The position numbers and the translations under genes are program-made. From NCBI GenBank assembly GCA_024226515.1, contig JAAELQ010000203.1, forward strand, positions 1 to 38,838: a DNA stretch of 38,838 bases, in the 5' to 3' direction. How positions within the stretch are numbered: position 1 is the stretch's first letter; every line of letters begins with the position of its first letter. Under the pieces are notes generated by a model. The model was given only the letters and a program-made list of their open reading frames with translations. It was not told the origin of the DNA and ran no database searches. Below, piece after piece: positions 8,289 to 16,582 of this stretch. Origin of the DNA: a bacterium (lineage in GTDB: Bacteria; Acidobacteriota; Polarisedimenticolia; Polarisedimenticolales; Polarisedimenticolaceae).

Positions 8289-9470
8289 ATGATGAGCGTC
8301 GAGTTCAAACGTATCCTCCTGGCGATTCTGTTCGTTGTTCTGCTGGCCCCGGACCTCGCCGCACGGGAGGTCCCCCGATTGGCCGCCGAACTGATGAGCC
8401 AGACCGTGACGCTCGAGCTCACCGATCGAACCGTGGGTGAGATCTGCGAGGCGATCAGCGAGTCTTCGGAAATCAAGTTCGTCTTCGACGACAAGACCGA
8501 TCTGAACAAGCCGCTGAACATCGACCTGGGCGACATGTCGCTGGAGAAAGCGCTGGACCTGCTCATGCTCCAGACGAAGAACTTCTACAAGCCGGTCGAC
8601 GAGCGCACGGTGCTCGTCGCCCCGGACACGCGCCAGAAGCGCCAGGAGTACGAGGATCAGGTGATCCAGACTTTCTACCTGGCCAACGCCGACAGCAGGG
8701 AGATCGTCACCCTGCTGCGCTCGTTGCTGCAGACGCGCCAGATCGCCGAGTCGCGAACCCAGAACACCGTGACGATCAAGGACGTCACCGACAAGGTCGG
8801 GATCGCCGCGCGCCTCGTCGAGATCGCCGACCGCGAGACCGGCGAGATCGCCGTGGAGTTCGAGCTGCTCGAGGTCGCCAAGCTCGGCGAGCAATCCGCG
8901 CGCGAAATGTCGGCTCATTCGATCCGCAACGCCCCGGGCACCGTCAGCCTGGCGCATCCGCAGATGCGGATCATCAGCGGCCGCAGCGGCTCGATCTTCA
9001 TCGGCGACTCGGTTCTGGTGCCGGCGACGACCGCATGCCCCTCCGGCGAGCAGCCGGCCGAGTCGGTCGTCGCTTCGAGCTATCAGAACGTCGGCATCGA
9101 GATCGACGTCGTTCCGCGGATCGGCGACGATCGGAGAGTCACGCTGCAACTCGAGATCGGGATCTCCTCCGTCTCCTCCGAGGGTTCGCAATCGACTCCG
9201 ACGGATCGCGGGCCCGTGATCGCCCGTCGACAGTTCGAGACCACGATGCGCCTCGCGGACGGCGAGACTCACATCGTGTCCAGCCTTCCGGCCCTCGGTC
9301 GTTCGGCCGGCGGTCTCGGTGACGGGGATCCGTCGTCGACGAGCGTCTCCTCAGACACGCAGACCGAGCTGATCTTGCTCGTGACGCCACGCGTGACGCG
9401 TCAACCCCACATCGCCTCAGACGACCGGCGTCCCCTCTGGGTCGGCACCGAGGAGACCATGAAGATGTAA
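8289..9470 (+). CDS. Short secretin-like protein (type II/IV secretin family, STN domain)
   Basis: 393 residues with a signal peptide (FKRILLAILFVVLLAPDLAA). Residues about 35-110 match a secretin/TonB short N-terminal (N0) domain, with the N-D-K...LNIDLGDMSLEKAL pattern. An N1-type domain follows (YLANADSREIVTLLRSLLQ), and the C-terminal part carries the secretin core (GIEIDVVPRIGDDRRVTLQL ... TELILLVTPRV). GspD and PilQ are usually 600-750 residues, so this one has few N-domains and a compact core. AAGAGGTG at 8277-8284 fits the ATG at 8289 or 8292; an upstream open frame to 8148 crosses the dead hydrolase gene and is not used. No other secretion gene adjoins it, although a pilin operon lies 11.5 kb downstream. 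An outer-membrane pore role is inferred. Confidence 0.82.
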   Translation: MMSVEFKRILLAILFVVLLAPDLAAREVPRLAAELMSQTVTLELTDRTVGEICEAISESSEIKFVFDDKTDLNKPLNIDLGDMSLEKALDLLMLQTKNFYKPVDERTVLVAPDTRQKRQEYEDQVIQTFYLANADSREIVTLLRSLLQTRQIAESRTQNTVTIKDVTDKVGIAARLVEIADRETGEIAVEFELLEVAKLGEQSAREMSAHSIRNAPGTVSLAHPQMRIISGRSGSIFIGDSVLVPATTACPSGEQPAESVVASSYQNVGIEIDVVPRIGDDRRVTLQLEIGISSVSSEGSQSTPTDRGPVIARRQFETTMRLADGETHIVSSLPALGRSAGGLGDGDPSSTSVSSDTQTELILLVTPRVTRQPHIASDDRRPLWVGTEETMKM

Positions 9471-9478
9471 GTCGCGCG

Positions 9479-9602
9479 CACATCGCGTTGTAGGTCTCCG
9501 GCCGTCCCTTGGCGGCTTCGCCCTTCAACGCCAGCCCAAGGTCCACGCGCGTCTTCGTCGCCGGAGTGAAATCGTTACGAGCTGTTGTTCCGGTGATGCC
9601 AT
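9479..9602 (-). pseudogene. Remnant of a DUF4287/DUF5655 gene
   Basis: Read on the minus strand, it begins with the same first codons as the intact gene at 11306 (MASPEQQL) and then jumps, out of frame, to TPATKTRVDLGLALKGEAAKG...YNAMC near the C-terminus. The middle (about 380 bases) and the last ~27 codons are gone. The surviving 3' part differs from the intact copy at about 8 of 89 bases. It sits directly downstream of the CNNM gene. Confidence 0.8.
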
Positions 9603-9623
9603 CGATGGGTCGTCCTTTGTGTG

Positions 9624-10712
9624 TCAGCCCGAGCCGGGCGACGGCTCCTTCCCGTCGAACGGATCGCCCTCCTGAACTATTCCCAACCGCCGCGCGCGCC
9701 GGAGCCACTGCTCGCGAGCCAGCAGCTGCATGTCGGTAGCCGAGTCCGCCTCGTCGACGATCTCCAGGCCGAGCAGCGTCTCGACCACGTCCTCCATCGA
9801 CACCAGACCCGCCATGCCGCCGTACTCGTCGACGACGAGGGCGATCTGGTCGGTTCGCTCGAGCATCTGCTCGAACAGGCTCGAGAGCGAGAGCGTCTCG
9901 GGGACGATGAAGATCTCGCGGCGCAGGCTGCGCAACAGGGGACGCGTGTCGTCCCGCGCCGCCCGCAGCAACAGCTCGTCCTTGAGAACGTAGCCCGTCA
10001 CGTCGTCGCGGTCGGTGCGGTAGACGGGGATGCGCGAGAAACGGAGCGTCGGGTGCGTGCGCATCACGTCGCCGACGGAATCGTCCTCGGCCAGGGCGAA
10101 GACGACGGTGCGCGGCGTCATGATGTCCTGGGCGCGCAGGGAACCGAAGCGTAGGAGGTTCCTGAGAATCCGCGACTCCTCTTCCTTGACGACGCCTTCG
10201 TCCTCGGCCAGCTCGGCCATGGCTCCCAGCTCCTCCTTGCTGATGCTGTGCTGCTTGCGGCCGCGCGCGAGAAACCGGGTGATCCCCTGCGACAGCTTCA
10301 CCAGCGGCCACATGATCCAGATCACCACGCGCAATGAGCTCACGACGACGGGCGTCAACGCCTCCCAGTAGAGCGCGCCGAGGGTCTTGGGGATGATCTC
10401 GGAGATGACGAGGATCAGCAGGGTCAGGACGGCGGAGATGACCCCGACGTAGGCGCTGCCGAAGACCGCCGTCGCCTGGGCGCCCGCCCCGGCGGCGCCG
10501 ACGGTGTGGGCGATCGTGTTCAGGCTGAGGATCGCGGCCAGCGGGCGGTCGATATCAGCCTTCAGCGCCTCCAGCCGACCGGCCAGTCGGTTGCCACGCT
10601 GCTCGAGCATCTTCACGTACGACGGCGTGACGCTGAGCAGCACCGCCTCCATGATCGAGCACAGAAACGAGACGCCGAGGGCGAGAGAGACGTAGAAGAC
10701 GAGCAGAGTCAC
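9624..10712 (-). CDS. CNNM/DUF21 membrane protein with CBS pair (CorC/hemolysin-like)
   Basis: 362 residues. The first ~190 form the DUF21/CNNM transmembrane domain: three or four helices, with the conserved LNTIAHTVGAAGAGAQA and ISEIIPKTLGA segments. A cytoplasmic helix (EELGAMAELAEDEGVV...ESRILRNLL) leads into a CBS pair starting at DIMTPRTVVFAL and ending MAGLVSMEDVVETLLG. The C-terminal CorC/HlyC domain of longer relatives is absent. Family members are implicated in magnesium and other divalent cation transport; the hemolysin name is historical. The start is GTG at 10712, supported by AGGAGG nine bases upstream. It lies 51 bases after the DUF4287 gene on the same strand. Confidence 0.9.
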   Translation of the reverse strand: MTLLVFYVSLALGVSFLCSIMEAVLLSVTPSYVKMLEQRGNRLAGRLEALKADIDRPLAAILSLNTIAHTVGAAGAGAQATAVFGSAYVGVISAVLTLLILVISEIIPKTLGALYWEALTPVVVSSLRVVIWIMWPLVKLSQGITRFLARGRKQHSISKEELGAMAELAEDEGVVKEEESRILRNLLRFGSLRAQDIMTPRTVVFALAEDDSVGDVMRTHPTLRFSRIPVYRTDRDDVTGYVLKDELLLRAARDDTRPLLRSLRREIFIVPETLSLSSLFEQMLERTDQIALVVDEYGGMAGLVSMEDVVETLLGLEIVDEADSATDMQLLAREQWLRRARRLGIVQEGDPFDGKEPSPGSG

Positions 10713-10763
10713 GTAGCCGGGCCTCCTGGATGGCGTGTAGCTCCGCGAGGGCGGTTGTTCGAG

Positions 10764-11306
10764 TCACCCCGATCGTGCGTACGCCTCCCGCATCCACTTC
10801 TTCACCTCTGCGTTGAACTCCTTCGCCGACTCCAGCCGCACCCGGTGGCTGCACATCGCGTTGTAGGTCTCGAGCCGCCCCTTGGCCGCCTCGCCCTTCA
10901 ACGCCAGTCCCAGGTCCACGCGTGTCTTCGTCGCCGGAGTGATCAGCGCGAACTGCTTCTTGCGCCGCAGGCTGACGCTGCTCTTCTTCGGCGCGATCTC
11001 GACGTCCTTGCCCAGCGACTTCGCGAACTTCACGACCGCGTCGTGGATCGGACGCAGGCCGGCCTTGGCGCCGTCGTACTGTGCCGCGACGGGATCGTCC
11101 GCGCCGCCGTCGTCGCGCGCCTTCGCCGCGATCAGGCTTGCGAATCCGTGCGTCACGCCGTGCTCGCTCTTGAGAAACTTGACGATCTCGCCGTGCTTCT
11201 CCAGGCCGGCGCCGCGAATCAGCTTCAGCCAGGTGGCGAGCGGCTTGCCCGTCTTCTCGGACAGGTTGGCGAGCATGGTCGCGAGCTGCTGTTCCGGTGA
11301 TGCCAT
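10764..11306 (-). CDS. DUF4287 and DUF5655 domain-containing protein
   Basis: 180 residues, no signal peptide or membrane segment, probably cytoplasmic. Residues 1-65 match DUF4287 (QQLATMLANLSEKTGKPLA ... HGVTHGFASLIAAKA); residues about 75-180 match DUF5655 (YDGAKAGLRPIHDAVVKFAK ... ITPATKTRVDLGLALKG). These two domains are commonly found together, and their biochemical function is not known to me. An AAAGGAGA site upstream supports ATG 11306. The frame is open further upstream, because the fragment of a duplicated CNNM gene reads into it without a stop; that extension is not native sequence. Confidence 0.87.
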   Translation of the reverse strand: MASPEQQLATMLANLSEKTGKPLATWLKLIRGAGLEKHGEIVKFLKSEHGVTHGFASLIAAKARDDGGADDPVAAQYDGAKAGLRPIHDAVVKFAKSLGKDVEIAPKKSSVSLRRKKQFALITPATKTRVDLGLALKGEAAKGRLETYNAMCSHRVRLESAKEFNAEVKKWMREAYARSG

Positions 11307-11342
11307 CGATGAGGTCTCCTTTGCTGGGCCCGGATACCTTAT

Positions 11343-11508
11343 CAGTTCGTGGTCCGAAGACGGTGGCCGGGCACGCCGCAGCCACTGCCGCCGAGCCGGT
11401 AGCTGCATGTCGCGCGTGGAGTCCGCTTCGTCGACGACCTCCAGACCCAGCAGCGTCTCGACCACGTCCTCCATCGACACCAGACCCGCCATGTCGCCGT
11501 ACTCGTCG
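11343..11508 (-). pseudogene. 3' fragment of a duplicated CNNM gene
   Basis: It encodes MAGLVSMEDVVETLLGLEVV...LRRAR, equivalent to about residues 292-343 of the intact CNNM protein. The best-preserved 89 bases differ at five positions from the intact copy. Its stop codon has been lost, so the frame reads through into the DUF4287 gene. The other end stops abruptly 15 bases from the stop codon of the TSP3 gene at 11523. Confidence 0.82.
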
Positions 11509-11522
11509 GTGCCTCCGATGCA

Positions 11523-12827
11523 CTACGGGCAGACGGGGTCGTCCACGCAGCCGGCACCTTGCACGAAGTTGCGGCCGGTGCCGCAGTCACAGCCGGGGAC
11601 GATCGCATCGCAGTCCGGGAACTGGCCGCACCAGTAGTGGTAGCACGAGTCGATATCCCAGAATCCCCCGGTCGTGTTGCACAACGCTTCTTCCGACGGG
11701 CCTCCGCAGGGGAAGCCGTTCAGCCGTGGGGAGCCGTCGCCCTGCGTGCCGAGCGTTGACTCGATGCCGCCGGCGATTCCCGTGACGAGATAGATCGCGA
11801 CCGTGCCGGACTGCGGATCCTCGGCGTCGGGGTACCAGGGGTTGATCAGGCCGCATTGGTGCATCGCGCGCGAGGTCGATCCCGGGGCCTGCGTGTAGCT
11901 TCCCGTCGTGCGCAGGACCTGCAGATCGCCGCGATAGAGATTCCACGCGTCGTACGGGTCGACCGTACCCCACATCAGGAGGTTGCCCGGCTCGACGGAG
12001 ATCCGGATCACGCCGCTCGTCGGGTCGCAGGCGTCGCCCAGCCCGTCGGCGTCGGTGTCCGTCTGCTCCGGGTTGAACACCAGAGGGCAGTTGTCGCAGG
12101 CGTCGAGGATTCCGTCCGCGTCCGTATCGATGCCCGTGGGGTCTTGACAGCTCTGCGGGATGCAGGTGCCGGCGCAGTCCTCCGTGCAGGCCCACATGCC
12201 CGCGGTCGTGTCGCACTGGCAGTAGCTGGGATGGCACCCGAACAGCAGGCAGGCCTCGCCCGGGTCGCACTCGCCGTCGTGATAACAGCTGTTCTCCGCC
12301 TCACAGGTTCCGCTGCACTCGGGCTGGTTGTCGCAGTTGTCGCAGGCGTCGCCGTACCCGTCGCCGTCACCGTCGGTCTGCGCCGGATTGAAGTGGAACG
12401 GGCAGTTGTCGCTCAGGCAGGTCGAGACCGGGAAGCCCGGGTTGCCGAAGCCGTCCCCGTCGGTATCCGTGCAGATGTCGCAAAGGTCGCCGACGCTGTC
12501 GCCGTCCGCGTCGTCCTGAGACGGGTTGTAAAGACAGGGGCAGTTGTCGTCGTCGTCGGAGACGTCGTCGCAGTCCCAGTCGTCGGGGCAGGGGAAACAG
12601 TCGGCATCGGGCGGGCAGGTACAGGTCTCGCAGGAGTTCGTCGGGTCGAGTGGGCACGTGTCGCAGACGTCGCCCACTCCGTCCCCGTCACTGTCGGCCT
12701 GCTCCGGATTGACGTCGACCGGGCAGTTGTCGTCCGTGTCGCAGATGCCGTCGGCGTCGAGGTCCGAGCATCCGGCAAAGGCCGGGGCAACGGCGAGAGA
12801 GAGAAAGAGGCAGACGAGGATTCTCAT
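11523..12827 (-). CDS. Secreted thrombospondin type 3 repeat protein
   Basis: 434 residues. It has a clear signal peptide (MRILVCLFLSLAVAPAFA-G). About 240 residues of cysteine- and Asp-rich TSP3-like calcium repeats follow (DxDGDGVGDVCDTCP, DNCPxxxNPxQxDxDxDG), interrupted by a Cys-rich insert (EAENSCYHDGECDPGEACL). Next is the shared module (VEPGNLLMW...WNLYRGDLQVLRTTG...AIYLVTG), and the protein ends with a Cys-rich tail (CHYWCGQFPDC-like; GFPCGGPSEEALC). The start at 12827 is preceded by GGGGGAGGT; longer in-frame starts cross the promoter region. It is divergent from the FG-GAP gene at 12961. A calcium-stabilised extracellular role is inferred. Confidence 0.87.
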   Translation of the reverse strand: MRILVCLFLSLAVAPAFAGCSDLDADGICDTDDNCPVDVNPEQADSDGDGVGDVCDTCPLDPTNSCETCTCPPDADCFPCPDDWDCDDVSDDDDNCPCLYNPSQDDADGDSVGDLCDICTDTDGDGFGNPGFPVSTCLSDNCPFHFNPAQTDGDGDGYGDACDNCDNQPECSGTCEAENSCYHDGECDPGEACLLFGCHPSYCQCDTTAGMWACTEDCAGTCIPQSCQDPTGIDTDADGILDACDNCPLVFNPEQTDTDADGLGDACDPTSGVIRISVEPGNLLMWGTVDPYDAWNLYRGDLQVLRTTGSYTQAPGSTSRAMHQCGLINPWYPDAEDPQSGTVAIYLVTGIAGGIESTLGTQGDGSPRLNGFPCGGPSEEALCNTTGGFWDIDSCYHYWCGQFPDCDAIVPGCDCGTGRNFVQGAGCVDDPVCP

Positions 12828-12851
12828 GGACCTCCCCCTTGTGATGCGCTG

Positions 12852-12881
12852 AACATACGAAGAAAAGGAGCCGGCGGTCAA
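12852..12881 (-). promoter_or_regulatory. Candidate promoter of the TSP3 gene
   Basis: TTGACC (plus 12876-12881), an 18-base spacer, then TATGTT (plus 12852-12857), read on the minus strand. The predicted transcript starts near 12845 with a leader of about 18 bases that includes the ribosome site. On the other strand a lone TAGAAT (12922-12927) could serve the divergent FG-GAP gene, but I see no matching -35. Confidence 0.42.
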
Positions 12882-12960
12882 GGCCCGGACAGAAAGGCGG
12901 ATTCCGGGCCGGGTCTCGGGGTAGAATCGGCGCAACTCTTCTGCTCCCCCGAGGGTGAAC

Positions 12961-15900
12961 ATGCGCATTCGATCGTGGCTCCCGACGCTGTTGTTGATCG
13001 CCCTGGCCGTTCCGGCAGCCGCTCAGTCTGTTTCGGTCTGGGTCGTTCCGGAGACTCCCATGCTGGCCCAGACCGAGGTCCTGTTCCCGTGGGAGGTGAA
13101 ACGGATCTCACCGGACGATCTGATCACGGTGTTCTCTTTCGATCCGGGCATGTCGGGAGCTGGGATCGATGCGGTGCACGGCATCGGGCGACCTCAGCCG
13201 GAACGTTGGCTGTTCTCCACGGACGTGGGGTTGACGCCCGAAGACGCGGCTGCGGTATTCCCGGGAGTCACGGAGTTGGTGTACTTTCACGACGTGCTGC
13301 TGTTCGACGGCGCCGGTTACAGCCACTTCCTTTGCTCGGCGAATCTGCCTCCGCTGGACCGTCCGCCCGCCGGTGCCAACCTCGACGCTCTGTACTACTC
13401 GGTCGACGCCATGGGCAACGAATCCCTGGAAGTGAGCTTCGACGTTGTTCTGGACCTTCAGGGGCAAACGATCACCCGGAACGATATCGCCCGCTACGAG
13501 CGCACGGGACCGGAGTGTGGCGACTGGTCCTACGTCGGACTCGTCTTCTCCGGATCGGCGTCGCTGATCCCGCCCTTCGTGAACTTGATCGGAGCCACGA
13601 AGGTCGAGGGAGACTGGGCGTTCACGTTTGACGTAGTCTGGGAGATGTTCCCGCCCGGCGGCCTGGTCTACGAAACGCAACAGGTCGGGCGCTGGGACGG
13701 CGTCGTGTGGAGCGTCATCGAGGATCTCGCGTACGTGGGCTGGAATCAGCAGACCTTCGCCCTGATCGACGCGCTACACATGCAGCATCCCGATGTCACG
13801 CTGGTCCCCGCCGACGACGCACTGGACGTCCCGCCGGGAAGCAACGTCACCGCCGCCTTCGCGTCGTGGGTCGATTCGAGCACGGTCAACGCAGGGTCGT
13901 TCGGCCTGTACGACGCTTTCGGGGCGCCGGTCCCGACGACCCTCGCCGTGAGCCCGGATGGCCACGCGGCAACCCTCGATCCTGTTTCGTCCCTCGTAGC
14001 CGACAGCGTCTACACGGTCGAGATCACGGACCAGATCGCGGACGGGATCGGCCGCTCACCGGATTCCGTGATGACGCGTTTCGAAACGGCGGAAGTCGTG
14101 GGTGGCGGCATTCCGTTGCCGACAGTGTCCGAGGAAACGACGCTACCCGCGCCACCGCCTGCGCCGACCCCACCCATGGGCGGGGCTCGCGCCGGCTCGG
14201 TCGTCGGTGACAACCTCGGTTTCTCGGTCGCCGAGGCGGGCTCGCTCAACGGCGACGCGTACCTCGATTTCCTGGCGGGCAGTCCCGGTTACGGCGAGGG
14301 CGCCACGGAAGCGGCCGGGGCGGTCGTCGTCGTCCTCGGAAGCGCCGACGGCGCGGAGCGGCAAGAGCCCGACATCATCTACGTCGGAGAATCCGCACAC
14401 GATCGCGCGGGCACGGCCGTCGCGGGCAACTTCGACTTCAACTACGACGGCCGGCCGGATCTGCTGATCGGCGCCGAACAGGTGAACCGCTCGATCCCGG
14501 CGAGTCCGGTCGACGTCGGCCCGGGTAGGGTCTACCTGGTTTACTTCGACCCTCAGGACTACGACCTCGGGAACAGTCCGGTCTTTGTCGATCTGGGCCG
14601 GGTGGGCAATCCCGGGCATCCCGACGGCGAGATTCCGGGCGTCGTGTTTCACGGAGTGACGCTCGGCGATCAGGCGGGATTCGCTCTGGCCGTCGGCGAG
14701 TTGGACCCACCTCCACCACCTCCTCCGCCCGAGGCCCCGCCGACTCCCGTCTACGCCGACGTGGTGCTCGGAGCCCCCGGAGTCGGCGGCAACGACGGCG
14801 CGGTCTACGTCGTTCGTGGTGGCCCGGGGCTGAGCGGATCGCACAGCCTCGGCGATGTCGGCGGACCGATCGGAGGGCGCGTCTATCAGGTGTCGCCCCC
14901 CGGCACCGGCGAGCGACTCGGGTCGTCCCTGGCGCTCCCTGGGGACATCACCGACGCCGGTCTCCCGGACGTCGCGATGGGCGCCCCGCTGGCGGACACG
15001 ACGCACGTGGACGCGGGCAGAGTCTACGTCGCCGAGGGGGACACCAGCTCCGGGACGACGGCCGTCGCCTCGATCGCGACGCAGATTCACGGCACTCAGA
15101 CGAACGAGCAGCTCGGTTTCTCCGTCGCCGGCGGAGGCGACAACCTCGCCGACGAGAACCCGGTTTCTCAGGGCGGCGATCTCGATCTGCTGATCGGGGC
15201 TCCGTTCCACGACGTGGCCGGGCTGCAAGAGGCGGGCCGCGTGTTGCACGCGTCGGGCCGGCTGCCCGCGAACGTGATCGGAGCGGGAGACATCGGCACG
15301 ACTCTCGACGGTGTCGAGTGGCGCGGCGCTCAGGACGGCGGACGACTCGGCTGGTCGGTGGCACGTCTCGGGGATATCTCGGGCAACAGCTTGCAAGATG
15401 TCGGCCTCGGCGCGCCGTTCGTCAACACGGGAACCGCCGTTGCCGGGGCGATGTACATGATCGAGGGTTCGGCCGTCGCCGGGTCGCAGGGCTCGATCGA
15501 CGTCGATCTGGTCGGGCAGATCGTGTCGGGCGGCGTTTTCATCGGAACGCAGGCCAGCGAGCGCGCGGCGATCGTCTTCGCTGCCGCCGGCGACGTGGAT
15601 CAGGACCCGAACGGAGCCGCGGCCGACTTCGCCGTCGGCTCGCCGGGATGGAACAACGAGCTGGGAACCGTGCACCAGGTGCTCGAGAGCGTCGTCCAGG
15701 TGCCGGGAGAGTGCCGGGCGCTGGGTTGCACGGTCGCGGATCTCGGGTCGGGTGGCGCCCTGATCATCCCGGACAACTCGCTGGCAACGGGCTCGGTGCT
15801 GCTGTTCGAGCTCGAGGGTTTTCCCTCGCACGTTTGCGGCAATCTCGGCGATCACACACTGATCGGTTCGCTGGACAGCTTCCGCAGCGATTCCGACTGC

Positions 15901-16530
15901 GCGGATCCTCCCTGCGCGCCGCCGGCCTTTGCCGTCGGCGTGTCGGTCGAGTTACCGATCGGAGCTTCCTTCGAAGGTCAGCTACAGGACGGTGAAGCGC
16001 TGGAGCTGCGCTATTGCGATCCGACGTTCGGCTGGTTTCCCGTTCCCGGCGGTCCGTCGACGGCGACCGTGCGAGAGAACCGGTTCTACGACGACCGCAA
16101 GGCGCTTCTGGCGTCCGGCCTCGACGAGCTGCGCCTGTACGGCGTGTTCTTCGCGGACGAGGACGGCGACGGTATCCGGGACGCGCTCGATTGCGGCGGC
16201 GCGGGGATCGGGCAGCGTCCGGGCGAAGTGACGCTGTCGCTGACGAACTCCGGTACGCAGACGACCCTGAGCTGGTCGCCCCCGGACGAGCCCGGCGGCG
16301 ACCCGGCGGATCTGATCTACGACACGATCCGTTCGTCGAGTCCGACGCAGTTCGACGAGGGGACGGCGGTCTGTCTGGAGACGGACGGCGTCGACACCCA
16401 GACGCTGGATTCCGACCCGCTCGCTCCGGGCGAGACGCGGTACTACCTCGTGCGCAGCGACCTGACGGGAATCGAGGATTGCAGCGGTTCGTTCGGTACG
16501 GGGCGCACGTCGGACCTGGCGTGCCTGTAA
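12961..16530 (+). CDS. Secreted integrin-like FG-GAP beta-propeller protein with Big_5-type domain
   Basis: 1189 residues with a signal peptide ending AVPAAAQ. The first ~270 residues are unassigned. Residues about 270-376 look like a bacterial Ig-like (Big_5) domain (VPADDALDVPPGSNVTAAF ... YTVEITDQIADGIG). After a proline-rich linker, about residues 408-910 hold seven FG-GAP repeats (LGFSVAxxGDxxxDxxxDxxxGAPxxxxxGxVYxxxG), the number needed for an integrin-alpha-like seven-bladed propeller. Blade three carries a polyproline insertion (about residues 580-595) where its calcium loop should be. The last ~100 residues are the module shared with neighbours (TTLSWSPP ... RYYLVRSDL ... C). GAGGGTG precedes ATG 12961; a GTG two codons earlier is less likely. 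Adhesion is a reasonable guess only. Confidence 0.88.
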   Translation: MRIRSWLPTLLLIALAVPAAAQSVSVWVVPETPMLAQTEVLFPWEVKRISPDDLITVFSFDPGMSGAGIDAVHGIGRPQPERWLFSTDVGLTPEDAAAVFPGVTELVYFHDVLLFDGAGYSHFLCSANLPPLDRPPAGANLDALYYSVDAMGNESLEVSFDVVLDLQGQTITRNDIARYERTGPECGDWSYVGLVFSGSASLIPPFVNLIGATKVEGDWAFTFDVVWEMFPPGGLVYETQQVGRWDGVVWSVIEDLAYVGWNQQTFALIDALHMQHPDVTLVPADDALDVPPGSNVTAAFASWVDSSTVNAGSFGLYDAFGAPVPTTLAVSPDGHAATLDPVSSLVADSVYTVEITDQIADGIGRSPDSVMTRFETAEVVGGGIPLPTVSEETTLPAPPPAPTPPMGGARAGSVVGDNLGFSVAEAGSLNGDAYLDFLAGSPGYGEGATEAAGAVVVVLGSADGAERQEPDIIYVGESAHDRAGTAVAGNFDFNYDGRPDLLIGAEQVNRSIPASPVDVGPGRVYLVYFDPQDYDLGNSPVFVDLGRVGNPGHPDGEIPGVVFHGVTLGDQAGFALAVGELDPPPPPPPPEAPPTPVYADVVLGAPGVGGNDGAVYVVRGGPGLSGSHSLGDVGGPIGGRVYQVSPPGTGERLGSSLALPGDITDAGLPDVAMGAPLADTTHVDAGRVYVAEGDTSSGTTAVASIATQIHGTQTNEQLGFSVAGGGDNLADENPVSQGGDLDLLIGAPFHDVAGLQEAGRVLHASGRLPANVIGAGDIGTTLDGVEWRGAQDGGRLGWSVARLGDISGNSLQDVGLGAPFVNTGTAVAGAMYMIEGSAVAGSQGSIDVDLVGQIVSGGVFIGTQASERAAIVFAAAGDVDQDPNGAAADFAVGSPGWNNELGTVHQVLESVVQVPGECRALGCTVADLGSGGALIIPDNSLATGSVLLFELEGFPSHVCGNLGDHTLIGSLDSFRSDSDCADPPCAPPAFAVGVSVELPIGASFEGQLQDGEALELRYCDPTFGWFPVPGGPSTATVRENRFYDDRKALLASGLDELRLYGVFFADEDGDGIRDALDCGGAGIGQRPGEVTLSLTNSGTQTTLSWSPPDEPGGDPADLIYDTIRSSSPTQFDEGTAVCLETDGVDTQTLDSDPLAPGETRYYLVRSDLTGIEDCSGSFGTGRTSDLACL

Positions 16531-16547
16531 GCCGACGAGACCACACA

Positions 16548-16576
16548 TTGTCACTCGACGGCATTCGCTGTATGAG
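16548..16576 (+). promoter_or_regulatory. Candidate promoter placed for a leaderless transcript
   Basis: TTGTCA (16548-16553), a 17-base spacer, then TATGAG (16571-16576). The -10 element ends six bases before the ATG at 16583, so a normal initiation distance puts the first transcribed base at or next to the start codon. Matches to consensus are 5/6 and 4/6. Confidence 0.35.
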
Positions 16577-16582
16577 TGGAAG

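Larger units (their letters stand above)
9479..11508 (-). repeat. Eroded tandem duplication of a CNNM + DUF4287 gene pair
   Basis: Order on the minus strand: CNNM fragment (11508-11343), intact DUF4287 gene, intact CNNM gene, DUF4287 fragment (9602-9479). The two DUF4287 start codons are 1704 bases apart, a minimum unit length. The arrangement is that of a two-copy tandem repeat in which the first copy lost the front of CNNM and the second copy lost most of DUF4287. Confidence 0.75.

Noticed and set aside
14143..15855. 570-residue open frame on the minus strand
   Set aside because: It is antisense to the FG-GAP propeller gene; the composition is Arg/Val/Asp-rich as expected for shadows in GC-rich DNA, with no recognisable domain.
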